Positions 18,921 through 28,550 of a DNA stretch of 64,000 nt are shown one piece after another (position 1 is the first letter of the stretch; every line of letters begins with the position of its first letter). The DNA lies in the NCBI GenBank assembly GCA_050184115.1, contig JBFXAQ010000001.1, forward strand, positions 744,001-808,000. The letters are read 5' to 3'. Source of the DNA: JACKNG01 sp050184115 (GTDB taxonomy: Bacteria; Pseudomonadota; Gammaproteobacteria; Ga0077536). The translations under genes and the position numbers were made by a program. The notes beneath the pieces are model-generated. The model was not told the origin of the DNA and searched no databases. It worked only from the letters and a program-made list of their open reading frames with translations.

Positions 18921-20102
18921 GTGAGCACCGGATTTTCGCGTATCGACCGGCTACCGCCCTATGTCTTCAACGTGGTCGGTGAACTCAAGATGGCGGCCCG
19001 CCACCGCGGCGAGGACATCGTCGATTTCGGCATGGGCAACCCCGACCAGCCGACCCCGCAGCACATCGTCGACAAGCTGTGCGAGACGGCCCGGCGCGGC
19101 GACACCCACCGCTACTCGGTGTCGCGCGGCATCCCGCGCCTGCGCCGCGCGATCTGCAACTGGTATCGCACGCGTTACGCCGTCGAACTCGACCCGGACA
19201 GCGAGGCCATCGTCACCATCGGTTCGAAGGAAGGGCTCGCCCACCTCGCCATGGCCACCGTCGACCGCGGTGACGCCGTCCTGGTGCCGAACCCGGCCTA
19301 TCCCATCCATCCCTATGGATTCGTCATTGCCGGTGCCGACATCCGCCACGTGCCGATCGGCCCCGGCATCGATTTCTTCGAGGAACTCGAGAACGCCATC
19401 CGCAACACCTGGCCGCGGCCGAAGCTCCTGCTGCTGAACTTCCCGAGCAATCCCACCGCGCAGTGCGTCGAGCTCGACTTCTTCGAGCGCGTGGTGGAGA
19501 TCGCGCGAGAGGCCGGTATCTACGTCGTGCACGACCTCGCCTATGCCGACCTCGTCTTCGACGGCTACAAGGCACCGTCGATCCTGCAGGTGCCGGGTGC
19601 ACGCGACATCGCCGTCGAGTTCTTCTCGTTGTCGAAGAGCTACAACATGCCGGGCTGGCGGGTCGGCTTCATGGTGGGCAACCGCGATCTCGTCTACGCC
19701 CTGGCGCGCATGAAGTCCTACCTCGACTACGGCACCTTCACGCCCATCCAGGTCGCCGCCATCGCGGCGCTGGAAGGGCCGCAGGAGTGCGTGGCCGAGA
19801 TCCGCGACATGTACCAGGCCCGTCGCGACGTGCTGTGCGAGGGCCTGGAAAGCGCCGACTGGCACGTCGACGTGCCACGCGGCACGATGTTCGTATGGGC
19901 GCGCATCCCGCCCGAACTCGAGCACCTGCGCTCGCTCGAATTCTCCAAGAAGCTGCTCGCCGAGGCCAAGGTCGCGGTGTCGCCCGGCATCGGTTTCGGC
20001 GAGTACGGCGACAATTACGTGCGCTTCGCCCTGATCGAGAATGCCCACCGCACGCGCCAGGCCATCCGCGGCATCAAGGACATGATGCGCAACGTCGGCT
20101 GA
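18921..20102 (+). CDS. alaC: Alanine transaminase AlaC
   Basis: This 393-residue class I PLP aminotransferase makes alanine from pyruvate and glutamate. It is strikingly close to E. coli AlaC as I recall it: F-S-R-I-D-R-L-P-P-Y-V-F-N, G-S-K-E-G-L-A-H-L, N-F-P-S-N-P-T-A-Q-C-V-E-L, and the PLP lysine in S-L-S-K-S-Y-N-M-P-G-W-R. The start is taken as GTG at 18921 because the family N-terminus F-x-R-I-D-R-L-P-P-Y begins a few residues later. The gene precedes hom and thrC, a common gammaproteobacterial order, but the 200-base gap suggests hom may also have its own promoter. Confidence 0.94.
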   Translation: MSTGFSRIDRLPPYVFNVVGELKMAARHRGEDIVDFGMGNPDQPTPQHIVDKLCETARRGDTHRYSVSRGIPRLRRAICNWYRTRYAVELDPDSEAIVTIGSKEGLAHLAMATVDRGDAVLVPNPAYPIHPYGFVIAGADIRHVPIGPGIDFFEELENAIRNTWPRPKLLLLNFPSNPTAQCVELDFFERVVEIAREAGIYVVHDLAYADLVFDGYKAPSILQVPGARDIAVEFFSLSKSYNMPGWRVGFMVGNRDLVYALARMKSYLDYGTFTPIQVAAIAALEGPQECVAEIRDMYQARRDVLCEGLESADWHVDVPRGTMFVWARIPPELEHLRSLEFSKKLLAEAKVAVSPGIGFGEYGDNYVRFALIENAHRTRQAIRGIKDMMRNVG

Positions 20103-20302
20103 CAGCCCGTGGAGAAATCACCTCGTCTGCTCCGACGTCCCCTGAATGCCCCTGACGGCGTTGTGGGGACCCCAGGAATCGCTTACGTAGCTCTGCGACG
20201 TGCGCGATTTTGCGCGCCCCCTCGCCGGGCCCACGTCATTCAAGAAACGTCTCGCGACGGCGGGCGCCCCTCTCACAGGCTCTGACCCAGGAACCCTCAC
20301 CC

Positions 20303-21622
20303 ATGGCGACCCTGCCTCCCGTCAAGATCGGCGTCCTCGGACTTGGCACCGTCGGCTGCGGCACGCTCAACGTGCTGCGCCGCAACGCCGGCGAGATCAC
20401 CCGGCGCGCCGGCCGTTCGATCGAGGTGGTGCGTGCTGCCGCGCGCGATCTCGAGCGGCCACGGCCGGTGGACACTGCCGGTATCGCGCTCACCACCGAC
20501 CCATTCACGGTCGTCGACGATCCCGATATCGACATCGTCGTCGAGCTCATTGGTGGCCTCGAGCCGGCTCGTGAACTGGTGTTGCGCGCGCTCGCCAACG
20601 GCAAGCACGTCGTCACCGCCAACAAGGCGTTGATCGCGCTGAACGGCAACGAGGTCTTCGCCGCCGCCGACGCGGCCGGCGCCATGGTCGCCTTCGAGGC
20701 GGCCGTGGCGGGCGGCATCCCGGTCATCAAGACGCTGCGCGAGGCGCTCGCCGGCAACACCATCGAGTGGCTGGCCGGCATCATCAACGGCACCTGCAAC
20801 TTCATCCTCACCGCGATGGCCGAACGCGCGGCGAGTTTCGACGAAGTGCTGGCCGAGGCGCAGGCGCTCGGTTACGCCGAGGCCGATCCGGCCTTCGACA
20901 TCGACGGCATCGACGCCGCGCACAAGCTGACCATCCTCGCCGCCATCGCCTTCGGCATCCCACTCAACTTCGAGCGCGTTTTCGTCGAGGGCATCCGCGG
21001 CCTCGAGCTCGACGACATCCGTTACGCCGAGGCGCTCGGCTACCGCATCAAGCATCTGGCCATCGCCGCACGCGGCCAGCATGGCATCGAGCTGCGCGTG
21101 CACCCGACGCTGGTGCCGGCGCGGCTGATGCTGGCCAACGTCAACGGCGTCATGAACGCGGTGCAGATTTGCGGTGACGCGGTCGGCCCGATGCTGCTCT
21201 CTGGCGCCGGTGCCGGTGCCGATCCGACGGCTTCCTCGGTGGTCGGCGACCTCGTCGACGTGGTGCGTGCGATGTCGGCTGCACCCGACGCGCGCGTGCC
21301 CTCGCTGGCCTTCCAGCCCGACGCGCTGTCCGATGCCCCGCTCGCCGCCATGCGCGAGGTCGAGACCGCCTACTACCTGCGCATGCGCGCCGTCGACCAG
21401 CCGGGCGTGCTGGCCGAGATCACGCGCATCCTCGGTGATCTGCGCATCAGCATCGAAGCCATCCGCCAGCCCGAGCCGGCGGCGGGCGCGGCGACGGTGC
21501 CGATCATCATCCTCACCCACCGCGTGCGCGAGGCGGCCATGGACGCCGCCATCAACCGCATGGAAGCGCTGCCCGAGATCGAAGGCAGCATCACCCGTTA
21601 CCGCATGGAGACCTTCGAATGA
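20303..21622 (+). CDS. hom: Homoserine dehydrogenase
   Basis: This 439-residue NAD(P)H enzyme reduces aspartate semialdehyde to homoserine, the branch step to threonine and methionine. It has a Rossmann motif G-V-L-G-L-G-T-V-G at 10-18, the catalytic region G-I-I-N-G-T-C-N-F-I-L and D-P-A-F-D-I-D-G-I-D-A-A-H-K, and a C-terminal ACT domain (Y-Y-L-R-M-R-A-V-D-Q-P-G-V-L-A-E-I). The ACT domain in this family usually mediates threonine feedback. It is monofunctional, not fused to aspartokinase. The stop overlaps the start of thrC by 4 bases (ATGA), so the two are coupled. Confidence 0.96.
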   Translation: MATLPPVKIGVLGLGTVGCGTLNVLRRNAGEITRRAGRSIEVVRAAARDLERPRPVDTAGIALTTDPFTVVDDPDIDIVVELIGGLEPARELVLRALANGKHVVTANKALIALNGNEVFAAADAAGAMVAFEAAVAGGIPVIKTLREALAGNTIEWLAGIINGTCNFILTAMAERAASFDEVLAEAQALGYAEADPAFDIDGIDAAHKLTILAAIAFGIPLNFERVFVEGIRGLELDDIRYAEALGYRIKHLAIAARGQHGIELRVHPTLVPARLMLANVNGVMNAVQICGDAVGPMLLSGAGAGADPTASSVVGDLVDVVRAMSAAPDARVPSLAFQPDALSDAPLAAMREVETAYYLRMRAVDQPGVLAEITRILGDLRISIEAIRQPEPAAGAATVPIIILTHRVREAAMDAAINRMEALPEIEGSITRYRMETFE

Positions 21623-22752
21623 CCGCCGGTACGCGTTACACCGGGCTCATCGAGCGCTACCGCGATCGCCTGCCGGTCGCCGCCGACACCCGCATCATCA
21701 GCCTGTGCGAGGGTAACACCCCGCTGATCAAGCTGGAGAACATTCCGCGCGCGCTCGGCCGCGAGGTCGAGATCTACGCCAAGTTCGAGGGCCTGAACCC
21801 GACTGGTTCGTTCAAGGATCGCGGCATGACCATGGCGGTCACGCAGGCCGTCAGCGAGGGCGCCGAGGCCATCATCTGTGCCTCCACCGGCAACACCTCG
21901 GCCGCCGCCGCGGCCTACGCCGCGCGCGCCGGCATCCGCGCCTTCGTGCTCATCCCGGGCGGCAAGATCGCGCTCGGCAAGCTCGCCCAAGCGATGATCC
22001 AGGGCGCCGTGGTGATCCAGATCCAGGGCAACTTCGACGACGGCATGCGTATCGTCAAGGAGATGGCCGAGGTCGCCCCGGTGACCATCGTCAACTCGAT
22101 CAATCCCTACCGCCTGCAGGGCCAGAAGACGGCCGCGTTCGAGATCGTCGACGCCCTCGGCCGCGCGCCCGACTTCCACTGCATCCCGGTCGGCAACGCC
22201 GGCAACATCAGCGCCTACTGGACCGGCTTCTCCGAGTACGCCGGGGTCACCCCGGCCACCGCCGCCTGCGCCTGGTGCGAAGACACCTGCCGCTATCCGT
22301 TCCCCGCGGTCACCGACAAGCGCCCGGTGATGCTGGGCTACCAGGCCGCCGGCAGCGCGCCGTTCATCAAGGGCGAGATGGTCGACGACCCCGAGACGGT
22401 CGCCACCGCCATCCGCATCGGCCGCCCGCAATCCTGGGATCTCGCCTGGGCCGCGAGCCGCGAATCCGGCGGCTGGTTCGAGGCCCTGACCGACGACGAG
22501 ATCCTCGCCGCCCAGCGCCTGCTGGCCGAGCGCGAAGGCATCTTCTGCGAACCGGCCTCGGCGATTTCGCTCGGCGGTGCGCTGCGCGAGATCGAGTCCG
22601 GCAAGATCCCTGAAGGCAGCGTCGTCACCTGCACCCTGACCGGCCACGGCCTCAAGGATCCCGACACCGCGATCAAGCAGAGCGCCGGCGGCGTCATCGA
22701 GGTGCCGGCCGAGAGCGACGCCGTGCGCCGGGCGATCCTCGACCGCCTCTGA
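21619..22752 (+). CDS. thrC: Threonine synthase with a Cys-rich insertion
   Basis: This 377-residue PLP enzyme converts phosphohomoserine to threonine. The PLP lysine is Lys66 in G-S-F-K-D-R-G. The glycine-rich phosphate loop G-N-A-G-N-I-S-A-Y and the motif G-Y-Q-A-A-G-S-A-P are present, so it belongs to the short type II/Bacillus-like class rather than the long enteric class. Odd feature: about 20 extra residues (roughly 208-235) just before the G-Y-Q-A-A-G motif carry three cysteines in the pattern CxxCxxxC (Cys217, 220, 224). The gene is translationally coupled to hom. Confidence 0.94.
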   Translation: MTAGTRYTGLIERYRDRLPVAADTRIISLCEGNTPLIKLENIPRALGREVEIYAKFEGLNPTGSFKDRGMTMAVTQAVSEGAEAIICASTGNTSAAAAAYAARAGIRAFVLIPGGKIALGKLAQAMIQGAVVIQIQGNFDDGMRIVKEMAEVAPVTIVNSINPYRLQGQKTAAFEIVDALGRAPDFHCIPVGNAGNISAYWTGFSEYAGVTPATAACAWCEDTCRYPFPAVTDKRPVMLGYQAAGSAPFIKGEMVDDPETVATAIRIGRPQSWDLAWAASRESGGWFEALTDDEILAAQRLLAEREGIFCEPASAISLGGALREIESGKIPEGSVVTCTLTGHGLKDPDTAIKQSAGGVIEVPAESDAVRRAILDRL

Positions 22753-22870
22753 GCAGGTGTTCGTGTCGCCGTCAGCGTGCCGGGTACCGTGAGCGCGGCA
22801 CGCTATCCATCGAGACCTGCTGCCCCGGACACCGGCGGGCGGGGCATCGGCAATCCCTGAGTAGCGCGAG

Positions 22871-23890
22871 GTGGCGGAATCAGCTCCACACCTCGAGATC
22901 CTGGTGCCCGACCTGTTACCCGCGCTGACCGCGGCTGCGTCGCCGACCGCGCGTGGCGTGGCCGCCGTGCTTGCACGTGCCGATTTCTCCAGCGCGCACT
23001 GGCCGGGACTCGAAACCGCGCTGCTCGATGCCTGTGGCATCGCCTGGCAGGGCGACGCCTCGCCACCGCTGGCCGCGGCGGCCGCTCGCCTCGACCTCGA
23101 TGGCCTGCCGAGCGGCGCCGTGATGCTGCGCGCCGACCCGGTGCACCTGCGCGCCGACCCTACTCGCCTGGTGCTCTTCGACGCCGCCTCGCTCGATGTC
23201 ACGGCAGCCGAGGCCGATACCCTCATCGCCGACCTCAATGCGCACTTCGCCGCCGACGGCATCACGCTGCGGCGCGGACCTGTGCCCCACCGCTGGTACC
23301 TCGCCTGGCCCGCGGCGCCGGCCGTGCCGAGCGCCTCGCCGCGCAGCCTGCGCGGCGTACCGCTGGAGCCCGACCAGGCGATGCGCCGGGGCCTCGGCGA
23401 GTTGCGCCGGGTGCTGACGGAGATGCAAATGGTGTTGCACGACAGTACCGCCAACCACGCGCGGCTCGCCGCCGGCAAACCACCTGTCAACAGCGTGTGG
23501 CCCTGGGGCTGGGGCGAGTTGCCGGCGCCGCACCGTACGGTGCCGACGGCACTCGTCGGCAGTGACGGCGAACTCGACGTCGTCGCCGCGCATGTGGGTG
23601 CGCAACACGACCCCGACCCGGCGCGGCTCGACGCGGTCCTGGCGGCGACCGCTGGCGACGTGGTCGTCGTCTTCGCGGTTCACGCCGCGGCCGGCGCCGC
23701 GACCGACTGGCCGGCGGTGTTCGAGATCGCCGTCGCGGCCCTGCGCGGTGGGCGCGTGGCGGGTCTCACCGTAGCCACGGCGCACGGCCGCTTTGTCCTG
23801 ACCCGTGGCGCCGCGCGGCGCTGGTGGCGGCGCCCGGCGTCGTTCCTGGCGCGCTGGCAGGCGCTGCTGGCCGCGGCGGAGACGCCGTGA
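22871..23890 (+). CDS. RpfE-type regulatory protein / phosphoglycerate-mutase-like protein
   Basis: This 339-residue protein has no signal or membrane segment. It looks like the RpfE family, which is encoded beside recJ in xanthomonads and many other gammaproteobacteria and is distantly related to cofactor-independent phosphoglycerate mutase; motifs N-S-V-W-P-W-G-W-G-E and L-R-G-V-P-L-E-P fit that family. The biochemical role is not established. The stop overlaps the recJ start in a GTGA junction, so it is co-translated with recJ. The start is GTG at 22871; the ribosome-binding site is weak. Confidence 0.75.
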   Translation: MAESAPHLEILVPDLLPALTAAASPTARGVAAVLARADFSSAHWPGLETALLDACGIAWQGDASPPLAAAAARLDLDGLPSGAVMLRADPVHLRADPTRLVLFDAASLDVTAAEADTLIADLNAHFAADGITLRRGPVPHRWYLAWPAAPAVPSASPRSLRGVPLEPDQAMRRGLGELRRVLTEMQMVLHDSTANHARLAAGKPPVNSVWPWGWGELPAPHRTVPTALVGSDGELDVVAAHVGAQHDPDPARLDAVLAATAGDVVVVFAVHAAAGAATDWPAVFEIAVAALRGGRVAGLTVATAHGRFVLTRGAARRWWRRPASFLARWQALLAAAETP

Positions 23891-25623
23891 TCGCCGCGCC
23901 GCGCATCGTGCGCCGGGCGGTTGCTGACGACACCGCGTTGTCGGCGCGCTGGCACCCGGTCACGCGGCGCGTGCTGGCGGCGCGCGGCATCGCCGACGAG
24001 CAGGCGCTGGACAGCGCCCTCGCCGGGTTGCATGCCCCGGAGCTGCTCGGCGGCCTCGAACGCGCGAGCGAACTCGTCGCCGCGACCATGGCCGCGGGCG
24101 GGCGCATCCTCGTCGTCGGCGATTTCGATGCCGATGGCGCGACGTCCACTGCGCTGGCCGTGCGCGCATTGCGCGCGATGGGCGCGCCGGACACCGACTT
24201 CCTGGTCCCCAACCGCTTCGAGTACGGCTACGGCCTCACCCCGGAGATCGTCGAACTCGCCGCCACGCGCGCGCCCGCGCTCATCATCACCGTCGACAAC
24301 GGCGTGTCGAGCGTGGCCGGGGTCGCTGCCGCGCAATCCCGCGGCATCCGCGTGCTGGTCACCGACCACCACCTGCCGGGCGCCGATTTGCCGGCAGCGG
24401 ACGCCATGGTCAATCCCAACCTGCCGGGCGATGCCTTCCCGAGCAAGGCCCTGGCCGGGGTCGGCGTCATCTTCTACGTCATGACGGCGTTGCGCGCGCG
24501 TTTGCGCGAGAGCGGCTGGTTCGCCGCGCGCGGGCTGGCCGAACCGCGCCTCGCCGATCTGCTCGACCTCGTCGCCCTCGGCACCGTCGCCGACGTCGTG
24601 CCGCTGGATCACAACAACCGCCGTCTCGTCGCACAGGGGTTGGCGCGCATCCGCGCCGGGCGCTGCCAGCCGGGTATCGCGGCCCTGGTCGATGCCGCCG
24701 GCCGGCGCCGCGCGCGCCTGGTGGCGAGCGACCTTGGTTTCGCGCTCGGCCCGCGTTTGAACGCCGCCGGGCGCCTCGCCGACATGAGCGTCGGCATCGA
24801 GTGCCTGCTGTCCGACGACCCGCATCGCTGCGCGGCCATCGCCGACGAACTGAACCGCCTCAACCAGGAGCGCCGCGAGATCGAACAGGAGATGCGCGAC
24901 CACGCCTTCGAGCTGATCGAGGCGGCGCTGCCCGCCGACCACGCCGCTCTGCCCGCGGCCTTCTGTCTCTATCACGAGGACTGGCACCAGGGCGTGGTCG
25001 GCATCGTCGCGGCGCGGGTGAAGGATCGATTCCATCGCCCCGCCATCGCCTTCGCGCGCGGCGAGGGCGACGAGCTCAAGGGTTCCGCGCGCTCCATCGG
25101 CGGCGTCCACGTGCGCGACGTGCTCGATCTCGTCGCGACGCGCAACCCGGGGCTCGTCAGCCGCTTCGGTGGTCATGCCATGGCCGCCGGCTTGAGCCTG
25201 CCGGCCGCGCACCTGGACGAGTTCGAGCGCGCCTTCGTCGACACCGTCGATGCCCAGCTCGACCCGGCGCTCCGCCACAAGGCGCTGGAGAGCGACGGCG
25301 AACTGGCGGCCGACGAGTTCAACCTCGATCTCGCGCGCGAACTCGCCGAGGTCGCGCCGTGGGGCCAGGGTTTCCCCGAGCCGCGTTTCGATGGTGCCTT
25401 CGACGTCGTCGATCGCCGCGTGGTCGGCCGCCGCCACGCCCGCCTGGTGCTGCGTCCGCCAGGCACCGCCGACACCGTCGCCGCCATCGCCTTCGGCGCC
25501 GCCGACGAGCCGTGGTACCGCGGCGCGGCGCGCATCCATGCCTACTACAAGCTCGACGTCAACGATTACGGTGGCATCGACACCCTGCAACTCGTGGTCG
25601 ATCACGTCCGGCCGATCGATTGA
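23887..25623 (+). CDS. recJ: Single-stranded-DNA-specific exonuclease RecJ
   Basis: This 578-residue 5'-3' ssDNA exonuclease acts in RecF-pathway recombination and mismatch repair. The DHH domain metal ligands are visible: G-D-F-D-A-D-G-A-T-S, V-D-N-G-V, and V-T-D-H-H-L-P. The DHHA1 part has S-R-F-G-G-H-A-M-A-A-G, followed by a C-terminal OB-like domain. The GTG start at 23887 overlaps the upstream stop. The order recJ-prfB-lysS is conserved with E. coli. Confidence 0.95.
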   Translation: MIAAPRIVRRAVADDTALSARWHPVTRRVLAARGIADEQALDSALAGLHAPELLGGLERASELVAATMAAGGRILVVGDFDADGATSTALAVRALRAMGAPDTDFLVPNRFEYGYGLTPEIVELAATRAPALIITVDNGVSSVAGVAAAQSRGIRVLVTDHHLPGADLPAADAMVNPNLPGDAFPSKALAGVGVIFYVMTALRARLRESGWFAARGLAEPRLADLLDLVALGTVADVVPLDHNNRRLVAQGLARIRAGRCQPGIAALVDAAGRRRARLVASDLGFALGPRLNAAGRLADMSVGIECLLSDDPHRCAAIADELNRLNQERREIEQEMRDHAFELIEAALPADHAALPAAFCLYHEDWHQGVVGIVAARVKDRFHRPAIAFARGEGDELKGSARSIGGVHVRDVLDLVATRNPGLVSRFGGHAMAAGLSLPAAHLDEFERAFVDTVDAQLDPALRHKALESDGELAADEFNLDLARELAEVAPWGQGFPEPRFDGAFDVVDRRVVGRRHARLVLRPPGTADTVAAIAFGAADEPWYRGAARIHAYYKLDVNDYGGIDTLQLVVDHVRPID

Positions 25624-25643
25624 AGCGAGCGGGCGCCGCGCGA

Positions 25644-25672
25644 TTCCCAGCTTCGCGGCCACTCGCTACAAT
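25644..25672 (+). promoter_or_regulatory. Probable sigma-70 promoter for prfB-lysS
   Basis: TTCCCA (25644-25649), a 17-base spacer and TACAAT (25667-25672) lie about 40 bases before the prfB ATG, immediately after the recJ stop. Confidence 0.55.
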
Positions 25673-25710
25673 GCGCGGCCTTCCACGACCTTCCCCCCTG
25701 CGACCGGACC

Positions 25711-26806
25711 ATGGAACTCAACGCCGTCTACAACACCATCAAGGACATGCACAAGCGCATCGAAGCGCTGAGGGGGTACCTTTGACTACGATGCCAAGGC
25801 CGAACGACTGGCGGAAGTAGAGCGCGAGCTGCAGCTCCCCGGCGTGTGGGACGACCCCGCGCGCGCCCAGGCGCTCGGTCGCGAACGCGCCCAGCTCGAG
25901 CGCGTGGTGCACACGTTGCGCAACCTCGGCCAGCGCGTGCGCGATGCCGGCGACCTGCTCGAGATGGCCGATGACGAAGGAGACGAGGACACCGCCCAGT
26001 CCGTGCGCACGGACCTCGACGGCGCCGAGCAAGCGCTCGCCGACCTCGAGTTCCAGCGCATGTTTTCCGGTGAGATGGACGAGGCCAACGCTTTCGTCGA
26101 CATCCAGGCCGGCTCCGGTGGGACCGAGGCGCAGGACTGGGCGGAGATGCTGCTGCGCATGTACCTGCGCTGGGGCGAACGCCACGATTTCGAGACCGAA
26201 CTCATCGAAGCCTCGGCCGGTGAAGTGGCCGGCATCAAGAGCGCCACGGTCAAGTTCAGCGGTGACTACGCCTACGGCTGGCTGCGCACCGAGACCGGCG
26301 TGCACCGGCTGGTGCGCAAGTCGCCGTTCGACTCCGGCAACCGCCGCCACACTTCGTTCGCCTCGGTGTTCGTCTCGCCCGAGGTCGACGACGACATCGA
26401 CATCGAGATCAACCCGGCGGATCTGCGCGTCGACACCTACCGTGCCTCCGGCGCCGGTGGCCAGCACGTCAACAAGACCGATTCCGCCATCCGCATCACC
26501 CACCTGCCGACCAACGTCGTCGTGCAATGCCAGAACGAGCGCTCGCAGCACAAGAACCGTGACCAGGCGATGAAGCTCCTGCGCGCCAAGCTCTACGAAC
26601 TCGAAATGCACAAGCGGCGCGAGGAACAGCAGGCGCTGGAGGACAGCAAGTCGGACATCGGCTGGGGCCACCAGATCCGCTCCTACGTGCTCGACCAGTC
26701 GCGCATCAAGGACCTGCGCACGGACGTCGAGACCGGCAACACCCAGGCCGTGCTCGACGGCGGCATCGACATGTTCATCGAGGCCAGCCTCAAGTCCGGC
26801 CTGTGA
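25711..26806 (+). CDS. prfB: Peptide chain release factor 2, expressed by programmed +1 frameshift
   Basis: RF2 reads UAA and UGA. Translation starts at 25711 and meets an in-frame TGA at 25783-25785 after 24 codons. The site reads AGGGGG TAC CTT TGA C, so a +1 slip on CTT continues in the frame that ends at 26806, giving about 364 residues, the normal length. The S-G-A-G-G-Q-H-V-N-K hydrolysis motif is intact. When RF2 is scarce the UGA is read slowly and the frameshift is favoured, so the gene regulates itself. The gene is complete, not broken. It sits between recJ and lysS as in enteric bacteria. Confidence 0.97.
25771..25786 (+). promoter_or_regulatory. prfB programmed +1 frameshift site
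   Basis: An internal Shine-Dalgarno-like AGGGGG (25771-25776) is followed by TAC CTT TGA C, the classical arrangement with the SD placed three bases before the CTT slip codon. One base differs from the E. coli site as I recall it (TAC for TAT). Confidence 0.95.
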
Positions 26807-26819
26807 CGGGATCCGCGCC

Positions 26820-28346
26820 ATGAGCGACGAGCAAGCGAAGAACGGTCAGAACGAGGGCACCGAGGCCCAGCTCATCGCGCAGCGTCGCGCCAAGCTCGCC
26901 GAGCTGCGCGAGCGCGGCCACGCCTACCGCAACGATTTCCGTCGCACCGCGCTGGCCGGCGAGCTGCAGGAACGTTTCGCCGGCCTGTCGGCCGAGGAAC
27001 TGGAGGCGCGCGGCGAGCGCGTCGCCGTGGCCGGCCGCATGATGAGCCAGCGCGTGCAGGGCAAGACGGCCTTCGCCCACGTCAAGGACATGAGCGGCAG
27101 CGTGCAGCTGTTCGTGCGCCGCGATGCCCTGGCCGAGGGCGTCTACCAGGATTTCAAGCGCTGGGATCTCGGCGATATCGTCGGCGCCGAGGGCGTCATG
27201 TTCCGCACCCGCACCGGCGAACTGTCGGTGATGGTGGACGAGATCCATCTCGTCACCAAGGCGCTCAGGCCGCTGCCCGACAAGTGGCACGGCCTGACCG
27301 ATGTCGAGGCGCGTTACCGCCAGCGCTACGTCGATCTCATCATGAACGACGACACCCGCCGGGTGTTCCGCACGCGTTCGGCAATCATCGATTTCATCCG
27401 CCATTTCCTCGCTCATCGCGGCTTCCTCGAGGTTGAGACGCCGATGATGCAGGTCATCCCGGGCGGCGCCAGCGCGCGGCCCTTCGTGACCCACCACAAC
27501 ACGCTCGACATGCAGCTTTATCTCCGCATCGCGCCGGAGCTCTATCTCAAGCGCCTGGTCGTCGGCGGCTTCGAGCGGGTGTTCGAGATCAACCGCAATT
27601 TCCGCAACGAGGGCCTGTCGACGCGCCACAACCCCGAGTTCACCATGCTCGAGTTCTACGAGGCCTACGCCGATTTCGAGGACCTCATGAACCTGACCGA
27701 GCAGATGCTGCGGGAATTGACGACCGAGGTGCTTGGTAGCAGCGTGATCGAATACCAGGGACGTACGTACGACTTCGGTGCGCCCTTCGCGCGCATGTCC
27801 GTGCGTGAATCGATTCTCGCCTTCAACCCGGACCTCGTCGCCGACGACGTCGACGACCTCGAGCGAGCACGCGGGGTTGCGCGTACGCTCGGTATCCCGA
27901 CCAAGGACGACTGGGGGCTCGGCAAGGTGCAGATCGAGATCTTCGAGAAGACCGTCGAGCCCAAACTCGACGGGCCGGTGTTCATCACCGCCTACCCCGC
28001 CGAAGTCTCGCCGCTGGCACGGCGCAACGACGCCGACCCCTTCATCACCGACCGCTTCGAGTTCTTCGTTGCCGGGCGCGAACTGGCCAACGGCTTCTCC
28101 GAGCTGAACGACCCCGACGACCAGGCCGAGCGCTTCCGCGCCCAGGTCGCCGCCAAGGCCGGTGGCGACGACGAAGCCATGCATTTCGACGAGGATTACA
28201 TCCGCGCGCTCGAGCACGGCATGCCGCCGGCGGCCGGGGAGGGCATCGGCATCGACCGCCTGGTCATGCTGCTGACCGACGCGGCCTCGATCCGTGACGT
28301 GCTGCTCTTCCCCCACATGCGGCCGCGCAGCACCGGTATCGATTGA
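26820..28346 (+). CDS. lysS: Lysyl-tRNA synthetase, class II
   Basis: This 508-residue enzyme charges tRNA-Lys. It has an N-terminal OB-fold anticodon-binding domain (about residues 55-170) and a class II catalytic core with motif 2 around F-R-N-E-G-L-S-T-R-H-N-P-E-F-T and motif 3 G-E-G-I-G-I-D-R-L-V-M-L. It starts 13 bases after the prfB stop and is surely in the same transcript. A GC-rich hairpin lies about 90 bases downstream. Confidence 0.97.
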   Translation: MSDEQAKNGQNEGTEAQLIAQRRAKLAELRERGHAYRNDFRRTALAGELQERFAGLSAEELEARGERVAVAGRMMSQRVQGKTAFAHVKDMSGSVQLFVRRDALAEGVYQDFKRWDLGDIVGAEGVMFRTRTGELSVMVDEIHLVTKALRPLPDKWHGLTDVEARYRQRYVDLIMNDDTRRVFRTRSAIIDFIRHFLAHRGFLEVETPMMQVIPGGASARPFVTHHNTLDMQLYLRIAPELYLKRLVVGGFERVFEINRNFRNEGLSTRHNPEFTMLEFYEAYADFEDLMNLTEQMLRELTTEVLGSSVIEYQGRTYDFGAPFARMSVRESILAFNPDLVADDVDDLERARGVARTLGIPTKDDWGLGKVQIEIFEKTVEPKLDGPVFITAYPAEVSPLARRNDADPFITDRFEFFVAGRELANGFSELNDPDDQAERFRAQVAAKAGGDDEAMHFDEDYIRALEHGMPPAAGEGIGIDRLVMLLTDAASIRDVLLFPHMRPRSTGID

Positions 28347-28434
28347 TCGCCGTCCCGCGGATTGACCGGGCGTGGACCTCGACCGCGCGTCCGGCCTCAT
28401 CAATAATCGCCGGGCGGCCGGGAACCTCGCGCCC

Positions 28435-28459
28435 GGCACCCGGTCTATTGCCGGGTGCC
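28435..28459 (+). terminator. Hairpin after lysS
   Basis: A perfect 9-bp stem (GGCACCCGG 28435-28443, CCGGGTGCC 28451-28459) with loop TCTATTG lies between lysS and the RiPP operon. There is no U-run. It may end the prfB-lysS transcript. Confidence 0.45.
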
Positions 28460-28550
28460 TCGGGGAGCCGCGGCCGGCCTGGCCGGCGCGATTGCCGGGC
28501 CGGTATCACGCGACAAGAAAATCATCCCAATCAGCAGGAGACATCCGACC

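Noticed and set aside
25711..25785. In-frame TGA near the start of prfB as a sign of a pseudogene or sequencing error
   Set aside because: The surrounding sequence is the classical RF2 programmed +1 frameshift site.
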